A stretch of DNA of 32,098 nt, from the NCBI GenBank assembly GCA_021799615.1, contig JAJZAC010000025.1, positions 1 through 32,098 of the forward strand, read 5' to 3'. A model generated the notes under the pieces. The model did not search any database and was not told where the DNA came from. It worked only from the letters and a program-made list of their open reading frames with translations. The stretch's first letter is position 1; each line of letters begins with the position of its first letter. The position numbers were made by a program, and so were the translations under genes. This DNA is from Actinomycetes bacterium (GTDB lineage Bacteria; Actinomycetota; Acidimicrobiia; Acidimicrobiales; RAAP-2). Positions 1 to 7,224 of this stretch are shown one piece after another.

Positions 1-190
1 TGGCCAGAAATCGCGAGCCTTTGACCAGGGAGAACGCGCTGGTCAGCGACCTATTTTGAAGAAACTTTCGGCACCGCCAAAACGGGCCTCACATCGCTAG
101 CCCGGAAACTCCCGCTAGGCGTCTAGCCTGGTGCGATCGCGACAGGGGCGCTGCCCGCGGGCACGGAGCCCCGGCGTCAGCTGGTGCCGC
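1..190. other. Left-edge intergenic stretch of lower G+C
   Basis: No supported gene is seen before the tRNA. The first 130 bases are about 58% G+C by my count, against about 72% in the neighbouring typA gene. A perfect 7-bp inverted repeat, TGACCAG (22-28) and CTGGTCA (39-45), with a 10-nt spacer is followed by a short T run at 53-56. It could be a weak terminator of a gene left of the window or a protein-binding site. TAGCCT at 124-129 is a possible -10 element for the tRNA, but I see no convincing -35. Two frames stay open from the left edge (to TGA at 57-59 and TAG at 98-100), so the tail of an upstream gene cannot be excluded. Confidence 0.4.
22..45. repeat. Inverted repeat, possible terminator or operator
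   Basis: TGACCAG and CTGGTCA form perfect 7-bp arms around a 10-nt spacer. Four T residues begin eight bases after the second arm, farther away than in a classical intrinsic terminator. The role is therefore uncertain. Confidence 0.35.
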
Positions 191-1880
191 TCCGGGGTAG
201 TTCAATCGGCAGAACGTCGGCCTTTGGAGCCGGATGTTGGAGGTTCGAACCCTCCCCCCGGAACTGGATCCATGGTTGCGCCGACGATCCGCTGCTGCCC
301 GCCTGTCCGGCCTGTTCCGGTGGAGCGGGCGCAGCGGGCGCAGCGGGCGCGAGCAGCATCTCGACGGCCAGGGCCGCCGCCGCCGGCAGGGTCACGAGGA
401 CCGGGAGCAGGTAGCGCCACTCGAAGAGGGCGGCCGAGACGGCGAACACCAGGGTGGACGATCCCAGCAACGACAGGAGGACGAGCTCGGCGGTCGCTCC
501 CGACGACCGCGACCGCCGGCGTGCCAGCGCCACCACGATGACGACGAGCCCCAGGCCGAGGAGCGGCCCCGGGACCCAGAACACGAGCTGGTAGGCCTGC
601 ATGACGGTCACCAGGGCGTGGTCGGGCGACGCTGCCGATCCCCCGAACCGGGCCACCGTTGCCGCCACCGGAACGCGGTCGATGGTCTGGGCCAGCGTGT
701 CGCTGAACCGCCACGGGCGGTTGTCGGCACCGCCGATGTTCGACCGGGTGGGGTTGAGCGCGTAGGCGAGGTGGGTGAACTCGGTTGCCAGGTAGCTGAC
801 GGGTTGGTGCTCGAGGATCCGGATGTCGAACGACCCGAGGATGGCGGCCGACCGTGCCGGCTCGGTGGCCGAAAGCCGTCTGGCCGGCGAGTCCGGGCTG
901 GAGATGTACCAGTTCGGCGACGGGCGTCGGTCGGTGGGCGTGGTGATGCACAACGACCGCTCGTCCGGCGGCACGGCGATCCCCTGGCAGCTGGCGAAGG
1001 AGGAGATCCGGCCGTAGAGATAGAGGCTGGCGAGGCTGCTGGTCGTGAACTGCCCGTTCACCGCGTCGTACCAGCTGGCGTAGCCCACCACGGTCATGGC
1101 CACGATGGCCACGATGGCGGTGATCCGGCGGAGGAGGACCCGCCGGGCGGCCAGGAAGGCTGCCACCGGTACCACCAGGAGGGCCATGTCGAAGCGGGTG
1201 GTGGCGCCGGCGGCCAGGAGGAGCCCGCTGGCCACGCACCGCCAGGCGGAGGGCGGGCGCCATGCCCGGTCGGGTCCCCGCCAGACGAGGACGGCGAAGG
1301 CGGCGACCAGCAGCCCGTCGGAGAGGGGGTCGGAGAGGATGTACTGCTCGGTCATGATGACGTAGGAGTCGAGCAGAGCGGGCGCGGTGCCGAGGGCGGC
1401 CAGCCACGGCCGGACGCCCAGGCGCAGGAGGGTGGCGTAGAGGAGGAGGCCGGTGCCCAACCCGATCAGGTGGTTGAGCAGGGCGTAGATGCCGATGTTG
1501 TGGAGCCAGCCGAAGGCGGCGATGAACAGCGGGTAGCCGAGCGGGTGCCAGGCCATGGGATGGAGGATGCGGGACTGCTCCAGGTAGTCGACCGAGTCGG
1601 GGTAGAGCAGGCTGGAGCCGTAGGCCGTCCACGTCACCAGCCGGGCCACCACGGCCAGGGTCAGCACGACGGCGAACACCCGGTGGGAGCGGACCAGGCC
1701 GACGCCGGACGGGGCGGCGTGCCGGGGCCATTGCTGGGGTTGGGGTTTGGGTTGTGCAGGTCGCTGGCCGGCCGGGACCTCGTAGCTGCGGGCCGGCAGC
1801 GGAGGGCGGTAGGCGGGGGCACGGCCCCCCCGGCCGACGGTCCGATCGAGGTGCGCCTTCCACGCCCACGGCTCGCTCAT
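177..1880 (-). CDS. Multi-pass membrane glycosyltransferase-like protein (GT-C type)
   Basis: The product is 567 residues if started at the ATG at 1880. A Pro-rich cytoplasmic N-terminus of about 70 residues is followed by many hydrophobic segments. The first is near the GLVRSHRVF stretch, and the last ends in a run of Leu/Val/Ala about 60 residues before the stop. Just after the first membrane segment comes YPDSVDYL, an acidic motif placed like the catalytic Asp loop of GT-C enzymes that use polyprenyl-phosphate sugars (PMT/ArnT class). This suggests sugar transfer to a cell-envelope acceptor, but donor and acceptor are unknown. The last ~30 codons read antisense through the tRNA-Gln gene and give a tail (EGSNLQHPAPKADVLPIELP) typical of antisense-tRNA translation, so the natural C-terminus may be non-conserved. 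An in-frame GTG at 1892 is an alternative start. The start lies in a triplicated 23-bp repeat. Confidence 0.75.
   Translation of the reverse strand: MSEPWAWKAHLDRTVGRGGRAPAYRPPLPARSYEVPAGQRPAQPKPQPQQWPRHAAPSGVGLVRSHRVFAVVLTLAVVARLVTWTAYGSSLLYPDSVDYLEQSRILHPMAWHPLGYPLFIAAFGWLHNIGIYALLNHLIGLGTGLLLYATLLRLGVRPWLAALGTAPALLDSYVIMTEQYILSDPLSDGLLVAAFAVLVWRGPDRAWRPPSAWRCVASGLLLAAGATTRFDMALLVVPVAAFLAARRVLLRRITAIVAIVAMTVVGYASWYDAVNGQFTTSSLASLYLYGRISSFASCQGIAVPPDERSLCITTPTDRRPSPNWYISSPDSPARRLSATEPARSAAILGSFDIRILEHQPVSYLATEFTHLAYALNPTRSNIGGADNRPWRFSDTLAQTIDRVPVAATVARFGGSAASPDHALVTVMQAYQLVFWVPGPLLGLGLVVIVVALARRRSRSSGATAELVLLSLLGSSTLVFAVSAALFEWRYLLPVLVTLPAAAALAVEMLLAPAAPAAPAPPEQAGQAGSSGSSAQPWIQFRGEGSNLQHPAPKADVLPIELPRSGTS
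191..263 (+). tRNA. tRNA-Gln (anticodon TTG)
   Basis: The sequence folds as a full cloverleaf. The acceptor arms TCCGGGG (191-197) and CCCCGGA (256-262) pair fully, with discriminator A at 263. The anticodon stem is TCGGC/GCCGG (217-221 and 229-233), with a 7-nt loop that places TTG at 224-226 and reads CAA glutamine codons. The variable loop is 5 nt. The T arm is GGAGG-TTCGAAC-CCTCC (239-255). CCA is not encoded, so it must be added after transcription. The whole tRNA lies antisense within the 3' end of the membrane glycosyltransferase reading frame on the minus strand. Confidence 0.95.
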
Positions 1881-1903
1881 GGCCACACCCACGGCTCGCT
1901 CAT
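1877..1903 (-). other. Mini-ORF 2 (MSEPWVWP) overlapping the glycosyltransferase start
   Basis: This eight-codon frame runs from the ATG at 1903 and ends at TGA 1879-1877. Its stop overlaps the ATG of the glycosyltransferase as ATGA. It arises from tandem duplication of the 5' end of that gene: its first six codons match the real gene start except GTG for GCG at codon 6. Two of its eight codons are Trp. Translation would allow termination-reinitiation into the main gene, but no expression signal proves it is used. Confidence 0.3.
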
Positions 1904-1926
1904 GGCCACACCCACGGCTCGCTCAT
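1900..1926 (-). other. Mini-ORF 1 (MSEPWVWP), first in the chain
   Basis: This frame encodes the same peptide as mini-ORF 2, from the ATG at 1926 to TGA 1902-1900. The stop overlaps the next ATG at 1903 as ATGA. No Shine-Dalgarno-like sequence precedes it. It may be a fossil of slippage rather than a translated leader. Confidence 0.25.
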
Positions 1927-2126
1927 GGCCGGCCGCTTGGCCGCGACCGGAGCGGCTCGTTCGGTGTCGGCGCCCACGTGTTCCGCGACAGCGACCGCAC
2001 CGCACCGCACCGCACCATGCTGGCACGCGTACCCGATGGTCCGGCCGGCGGCCACCCGACCAGCCACCCGACCGGCCGTCGGTCCCGGCGGCGCGGCGCG
2101 ACATCCGTTGCCGGTCCGGTCGCCGC
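1927..2126. other. Intergenic region between typA and the glycosyltransferase, repeat-rich
   Basis: This stretch separates two minus-strand genes. It contains about 4.6 copies of ACCGC at 1994-2016 and a duplicated GCCACCCGACC-like unit around 2050-2073. I see no credible gene. It should carry the leader of the glycosyltransferase gene, but I could not pick out a confident promoter or terminator. Confidence 0.5.
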
Positions 2127-3959
2127 TCAGCGCTCGGCGTGCCGGGCCCGGCTGCGCATCCGACCCCGGATGGCCTGGTCGAGGACGACCTTGCGGAGCC
2201 GGACGGCGGCGGGTGTCACCTCCACGCACTCGTCCTCGGCGATGAATTCGAGCGCCTGCTCGAGGGAGAGGATGGTCGGCGGGGTGAGGCGCTCCAGCTC
2301 GTCGGCGGTCGAGGAGCGCACGTTGGTGAGCTTCTTCTCCCTCGTCGGGTTGACGTCCATCTCGTCGGCACGGGCGTTCTCGCCCACCACCATGCCCTCG
2401 TAGACGTCGGTCCCGGGTCCCACGAGCAGCATGCCCCGCTCCTGGAGGCTCATGAGGGAGTACGTGGTGGTGACCCCCCGGCGGTCGGCCACCATGGAGC
2501 CGTTGCGCCGGGTCTTCAGCTCGCCGTGCCAGGGCTCCCAGCCGTCGAAGACGTGGTGGAGCATGCCGGTCCCCCGGGTCTCGGTCATGAACTCGGTGCG
2601 GAACCCCACCAGCCCGCGGGCCGGGACCCGGTAGTCCATGCGCACCCATCCGGTGCCGTGGTTGGCCATCTCCACCAGGGACCCCTTGCGCAGGGCCATG
2701 AGCTGGGTGACGACGCCCAGGTAGTCGTCGGGCACGTCGATGGCCACCCGCTCCATGGGCTCGTGGAGGCGCCCGTCGATCTCGCGGGTCACCACCTGGG
2801 GCTTGCCTACGGTCAGCTCGAACCCCTCGCGGCGCATGGTCTCCACCAGCACGGCCAGCTGGAGCTCGCCCCGGCCCTGGACCTCCCAGGCGTCGGGCCG
2901 GTCGGTGGGCAGGACTCGCAACGACACGTTCCCCACCAGCTCGGCCTCGAGTCGGGCCAGCACCTGGCGGGCGGTGAGCTTGGACCCGTCCTTGCCCGCC
3001 AGCGGCGACGTGTTGATGCCGACCGTCATGGCCAGGGACGGCTCGTCGACGGTGATGGCCGGCAGCGGGCGGGGGTCGTCGGGATCGGCCAGCGTCTCGC
3101 CGATGGTGATGTCGGCCATGCCGGCCACCGCCGCGATCTCCCCGGGGCCCGCCTCGTCGGCGTCCACGCGGTCGAGGGCGTCGGTGACGTACAGCTCGGT
3201 GATCTTGGTCCGCTCCACCGTGCCGTCGAGGCGGCACCAGGCGACCGTCGCCCCCTTGCGCAGGGTGCCCTGGTGGACCCGGCAGATGGCCAGCCTGCCC
3301 ACGTAGGGTGAGGCGTCGAGGTTGGCCACCAGGGCCTGGAGAGGGGCGTCGGGGTCGTAGGTCGGCGGCGGGATGCGCTCGAGGATGGCCGCGAACAACG
3401 GCTCGAGGTCGGTGCCCTCCACGCCCGGCTCGGTCGCCGCCCAGCCGGCGCGAGCGTTGGCGTAGAGGATGGGGAAGTCGATCTGGTGCTCATCGGCGTC
3501 GAGGTCGAGGAAGAGCTCCTCGACCTCGGAGACGACCTCGGCGATGCGGGCGTCGGGCCGGTCGACCTTGTTCACGACGAGGACCACCGGAAGGCGGGCA
3601 CGCAGGGCCTTGCGCAGGACGAACCGGGTCTGGGGGAGGGGGCCCTCGGATGCGTCCACCAGGAGGAGCACGCCGTCGACCATGGTGAGGCCCCGCTCCA
3701 CCTCGCCACCGAAGTCGGCGTGGCCCGGGGTGTCGACGATGTTGAGCTTCACCCCGCCGTGGACCACCGCCGTGTTCTTGGCCAGGATGGTGATGCCCTT
3801 CTCACGCTCGAGGTCGCCCGAATCGAGGACCCGGTCGGCGACCGTCTCGTTGGCCCGGAACGCCCCCGACTGCCACAGCATGGCGTCGACCAGGGTCGTC
3901 TTGCCGTGGTCGACGTGGGCGACGATGGCCACGTTGCGGATGTCGTCGCGGGTCAGCAT
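2127..3959 (-). CDS. typA: Translational GTPase TypA/BipA
   Basis: The product is 610 residues, the normal length for the family. TypA is an EF-G-like ribosome-associated GTPase that helps 50S assembly and stress or cold adaptation. The G domain is intact: G1 AHVDHGKTT at 14-22, switch I EREKGITI at 51-58, G3 DTPGH at 76-80 and G4 NKVD at 130-133. Domain II, the EF-G III/V-like domains and the TypA C-terminal domain ([18 protein letters not shown] region) follow. The G1 motif immediately after a short N-terminus supports the ATG at 3959. The gene lies 132 nt downstream of the pseudopilin genes on the same strand, so cotranscription is possible but not shown. It has nothing obvious to do with pili. 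Confidence 0.97.
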   Translation of the reverse strand: MLTRDDIRNVAIVAHVDHGKTTLVDAMLWQSGAFRANETVADRVLDSGDLEREKGITILAKNTAVVHGGVKLNIVDTPGHADFGGEVERGLTMVDGVLLLVDASEGPLPQTRFVLRKALRARLPVVLVVNKVDRPDARIAEVVSEVEELFLDLDADEHQIDFPILYANARAGWAATEPGVEGTDLEPLFAAILERIPPPTYDPDAPLQALVANLDASPYVGRLAICRVHQGTLRKGATVAWCRLDGTVERTKITELYVTDALDRVDADEAGPGEIAAVAGMADITIGETLADPDDPRPLPAITVDEPSLAMTVGINTSPLAGKDGSKLTARQVLARLEAELVGNVSLRVLPTDRPDAWEVQGRGELQLAVLVETMRREGFELTVGKPQVVTREIDGRLHEPMERVAIDVPDDYLGVVTQLMALRKGSLVEMANHGTGWVRMDYRVPARGLVGFRTEFMTETRGTGMLHHVFDGWEPWHGELKTRRNGSMVADRRGVTTTYSLMSLQERGMLLVGPGTDVYEGMVVGENARADEMDVNPTREKKLTNVRSSTADELERLTPPTILSLEQALEFIAEDECVEVTPAAVRLRKVVLDQAIRGRMRSRARHAER

Positions 3960-4060
3960 GGTGACGGGGCCAGTCTGCAGGGTGTGGTCACGGGGCCGAC
4001 ACGTTAGGCGACACGAGGGACACCCGCGTATCGGACGACGGGTGGCTGGTGGGGCGGGCC

Positions 4061-4093
4061 GACCGCCACGAGCGCCGGGTACGCCGGGCGGTC
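4061..4093 (-). terminator. Possible hairpin at the end of the pseudopilin operon
   Basis: GACCGCC (4061-4067) and GGCGGTC (4087-4093) form a 7-bp stem. The loop is G+C-rich and could itself pair in part. It overlaps the stop codon of the PilX-like gene and precedes typA. There is no T run, so it is at best a tail-less terminator. Confidence 0.3.
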
Positions 4094-6338
4094 AGGGGAT
4101 CGTCGGCGGGGTGCAGGTCGTCGTGCCCTGCGCCGACGTGGAGTAGGCCTGCCAGGCGTCGACCAGGTTGGGACAGCTGTCGGAGATGGTGGCCGACGAC
4201 GATCCCAGCACCCACGAGGGCGTTCCCGGGTTCAGGTAGTGCGGGGGCGGGACGAGCTGAAGCCGCGGATCGTAGGTGTAGTACTTGGAGAAGCCCGATG
4301 CGAGGCCGCCCTTCACGTTGAACGTCCCCACCGCTCCACGGTATTTCTGCTGGATGGACCCGTAGACGATGATCTTGTTGTCGGTGGTGTACGTGCCGTA
4401 GTAGGTGCCGTAGCCGCACGAGTTCACGAATCCGTAGTTTGAGTTGTAGGTGTCGTAACAGTTCACGTCGTGGTTGTTCACGGCAAACGACCGTGTCAAC
4501 GCGAGGATCGTGGCGTCGATGGTGATGGAGCCGCTCGCGGGATTGGCTGGATCGCACAGCGGCCGGGGCAGGGCGCCGGTGGCTCCGCAGTCGGGCAGCA
4601 GCGGCGTGCCGTACCAGTAGGCGCCGGTCATGTCGACGGGATGGTTGACCAGCACGTACTCGTTGGCGATCAGCCCGAGCGAATCGTTCATGGTGCTGGT
4701 GTTGAAGCTGCTCGGATTGTAGAGGCAGGCCGACTCGCTGGCGGTACCGCTCGTGTAGGTCCCGTTGGAGACGGTACCCCAGGTGCAGTCGTGGTAGGTG
4801 ATGGACCCGTCGATGATCACGTCGGTATTGGCCCCGATCGTCAGCTGCCCGGAGAGCGTGCCGTAGACGAACGCGTCGCCCTCCGTGTCGGGACTGTCAC
4901 TCGCCCCGAGGTAGCAGTAGGTCGTCACAGAGGCAGAGGCATCGGTGCACCCACTGGGCTTCGTCTGGGCGTACGTGCCACCGTTGGCTGTGTCGTCGAA
5001 GGGGTTCGTCCCGGCGATGACCGGCAGGGTGGAGCTGAGGGAGTCGACGTACACGACACCGTTTGCCGGTAGCGGGCCGGTCCCGCTCACCGGGCACAGA
5101 TTGGAGTTCGCCGCATTGTTGGTGGTGCCTGCGGCGTTCGTCGAGTACTTGACGCCGCCCACCGTCTTGGTCGGCGTCTCCGGGCTCGAGACGGTCATCT
5201 GGCCGGCCCCCGAGGTGGTCACCGAAAGGTGGATGGTGGTGGGTCCCTGGTAGTAGCAGCCATTCTCCATGGCGAGCCCCTGGAGCTGGGTGTCGCTCTG
5301 GGGCAGGTTCTCCCGTGGGTGGTTGAACATGCTCGTGGCCGCGGTGCCGTCGGCGGGCAGGTAGACGCCCACCTCGGTGGGGCCGACGGGATTGTTGCTG
5401 AACGTGCCCGTGCTGGAGGAGTACACCGGGGGGATGGACCCGCACCCCGGTGGACTTCCCTCGAAATTGCCGTTGGCGTCAGTCTGGGAGGGATCGACGA
5501 ACTGGCAATTCGGGTCCTCCGTCTGGACGGCGCTCGGGTTCGACGTGGTGCCGAAGTGCGGATTGCCGTCGACGTAGATGGAGTCGTTCGAGTAGACGGG
5601 CCCGATGACGGTGTCACTCGGCCCGAAGTAGACGGGCAGACAGGTCCCGCCCGGACCGTTGTAGTTGTTGGCCCAGTCCCACGTGCAGCCGGTGTAGGAG
5701 CCGGTGGGGTCGTAGGCTTCGTAGTCCGACCACCAGACGTTGTTGAGGAACCCGTTTGCCGGGTCGAGGTTCGTCGTCATCGACTGGTAGACGACATGGC
5801 CCGGATAGCCGGCAGCGCCGACCACCTGGACCTGCAGCTGCTGGAAGTTCCCGCCGACGTTCTGAGGTTGGGGATTGCCGAACAGGTAGTACTCGGGGAC
5901 CACGCCGGCGATGAACTGCCGGGTGGCGCTGGCGCCGGTGCCGGTCACGGTCACCGTGCCGGTCACCGGGCTCCACGTGTTGAACGAGATGGCACCACAG
6001 GCTCCGGTCCCGTTCAGCGTCGAGTTGCAGGTGACGAGGTTGGGGTTCGCGTTGAGGTCGTTGAGGAGCGTGTCGATCCCGGACTGCAGTGCCCGGTAGG
6101 AGTACCGCTGCACGGCGTCCGTCTGCACCAGCGGGTTGGTGGAGATGCTCGTCTCGACGAGGATCCCACCCGAGATCATCATCAGGACGGTGATGGCGAG
6201 GACCAGCATGATGGCTGTCTGCCCTCGCTCCCCGGCGTTCGGGACCCGCCACCGGAGGGTGCCGGCGCGAAGCCTCCGAAGGCGCTGCCCGATCGTCGCT
6301 CCGGCAGGGCCCGCTGACCGTCGTGTCGTTCGTGTCAC
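4092..6338 (-). CDS. PilX-like pseudopilin with large exported domain
   Basis: The product is 748 residues from the GTG at 6338, four bases after the stop of the PilW-like gene. After a basic N-terminus, [19 protein letters not shown] (about 37-55) forms one membrane helix like the N-terminus of PilX-type minor pilins. It lacks the Glu+5 of classical pilins. The large remainder is Thr/Ser/Asn/Tyr-rich with scattered Cys. It contains [45 protein letters not shown] and [14 protein letters not shown], which resemble the parallel-beta body of DUF4900-type pilus-associated proteins; that match is from memory. At about 57% G+C (4381-4440) it is clearly lower than its neighbours, partly because of amino-acid content. 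It is probably a surface or pilus subunit coupled to the two genes before it. Confidence 0.75.
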   Translation of the reverse strand: MTRTTRRSAGPAGATIGQRLRRLRAGTLRWRVPNAGERGQTAIMLVLAITVLMMISGGILVETSISTNPLVQTDAVQRYSYRALQSGIDTLLNDLNANPNLVTCNSTLNGTGACGAISFNTWSPVTGTVTVTGTGASATRQFIAGVVPEYYLFGNPQPQNVGGNFQQLQVQVVGAAGYPGHVVYQSMTTNLDPANGFLNNVWWSDYEAYDPTGSYTGCTWDWANNYNGPGGTCLPVYFGPSDTVIGPVYSNDSIYVDGNPHFGTTSNPSAVQTEDPNCQFVDPSQTDANGNFEGSPPGCGSIPPVYSSSTGTFSNNPVGPTEVGVYLPADGTAATSMFNHPRENLPQSDTQLQGLAMENGCYYQGPTTIHLSVTTSGAGQMTVSSPETPTKTVGGVKYSTNAAGTTNNAANSNLCPVSGTGPLPANGVVYVDSLSSTLPVIAGTNPFDDTANGGTYAQTKPSGCTDASASVTTYCYLGASDSPDTEGDAFVYGTLSGQLTIGANTDVIIDGSITYHDCTWGTVSNGTYTSGTASESACLYNPSSFNTSTMNDSLGLIANEYVLVNHPVDMTGAYWYGTPLLPDCGATGALPRPLCDPANPASGSITIDATILALTRSFAVNNHDVNCYDTYNSNYGFVNSCGYGTYYGTYTTDNKIIVYGSIQQKYRGAVGTFNVKGGLASGFSKYYTYDPRLQLVPPPHYLNPGTPSWVLGSSSATISDSCPNLVDAWQAYSTSAQGTTTCTPPTIP

Positions 6339-6342
6339 CAGA

Positions 6343-7224
6343 TCACCCCACTGTGCTGCTGAAGAGGTAGGAAGAAGACGAGAGGCGGTAGACGACGGTG
6401 TTGTACTCACCAGCATTCGTTCCCTTGTTGTGGAGCACCAGGTCGATGCCCACGCTCTCGATCGTGTTGGCGGGGCAGGTGTTGGGGATGGTCGAGGTCG
6501 ATGACGTGGGCCCGCCGACGCACGTGGCGAACGTGCCCGCGACGTTGGCGGGGGCGATCGTCGTGGTCGTGTTGTTGAACAGGGTCGTGTAGGTGAACAC
6601 CGGTTTGTACGTGGCCGCGATCGAGGGGTTCGTGCCGTTGACGACGTTCGGGATGGTGACGATCGTCTGGGTGCGGGATGCCGGGTACTGGCACAGGCTG
6701 GTGCTGCCGGTCGCCGTCGGGCAGGTGCCCGCGGTGGGGACCGTCTCGGTGACGGTGAAGGTGGAACCGGCCAGTTGGGCGACGACCAGGGCCGGGCCGT
6801 TCGCCTTCCCGACGTTGGCGTAGAACGAGAGCGAGAAGTTCCCGATCCCCGTCAGCGTCATCTGGTCGTTCGACGAGCTCACGATGTCGGTGGCGTTGTA
6901 CGGGGGCGTCGTCCCGGCGAGCGGGACGCCCACGCCGAAGCCGGGGATCGGTGTCGGGTACTGCAGCGCGGCCGGGTTCTGGCCCGGAGCAGGCTGCACC
7001 TCGGAACGGATCAGGCGCTGGATGGTCGCCGTCGTCGGCAGGACCTGGTCGACCTGGGCGAAACGGGCCGTGATCTGGGTGCCGGCGCTCAGGAACGCGG
7101 ACAGCGTCACGATGCCCGCTGTCATCAGGAGCATCAGGGTGAACATGGCCACCAGCACCTCGACGAGCGTCATCCCGGCGTCGCCGGTGTCGCGGCGGCG
7201 GTCGGTCGGCCGGAGCCCGTTCAC
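6343..7224 (-). CDS. PilW-like prepilin
   Basis: The product is 293 residues. The GTG start at 7224 overlaps the TGA of the preceding gene (GTGA), and a GAGG lies 7 nt upstream, so translation is probably coupled. A 17-residue leader ends in GDAG. It is followed by MTLVEVLVAMFTLMLLM, a classical class III prepilin signal with cleavage after G17 and Glu at mature position 5. The mature helix is followed by a Thr/Ser-rich globular part with Cys residues, including a C-terminal EYNTVVYRLSSS strand. By family precedent it would be cleaved by prepilin peptidase and added to a type IV pilus or pseudopilus. Longer open frames upstream are shadows of the PilV-like gene. Confidence 0.85.
   Translation of the reverse strand: MNGLRPTDRRRDTGDAGMTLVEVLVAMFTLMLLMTAGIVTLSAFLSAGTQITARFAQVDQVLPTTATIQRLIRSEVQPAPGQNPAALQYPTPIPGFGVGVPLAGTTPPYNATDIVSSSNDQMTLTGIGNFSLSFYANVGKANGPALVVAQLAGSTFTVTETVPTAGTCPTATGSTSLCQYPASRTQTIVTIPNVVNGTNPSIAATYKPVFTYTTLFNNTTTTIAPANVAGTFATCVGGPTSSTSTIPNTCPANTIESVGIDLVLHNKGTNAGEYNTVVYRLSSSSYLFSSTVG

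Larger units (their letters stand above)
1877..1926 (-). repeat. 23-bp tandem repeat triplicating a start codon
   Basis: Each unit starts ATGAGCGAGCCGTGGG, and the three units begin at 1926, 1903 and 1880 (minus strand). The first two are identical. The third has one substitution and then passes into the gene. Because 23 is not a multiple of three, each copy lies in a different frame and stops at the next copy's ATGA. Confidence 0.9.

Noticed and set aside
131-541. Small + strand frames over the tRNA-Gln
   Set aside because: They translate the tRNA itself and the antisense of the glycosyltransferase. The cloverleaf explains the sequence better.
234-3311. Long open frame of 1025 codons on the + strand across the glycosyltransferase and typA region
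   Set aside because: It is antisense to typA, whose motifs are unmistakable. The predicted protein is His/Gly/Arg/Glu-rich without any domain, as expected from G+C-rich shadow frames.
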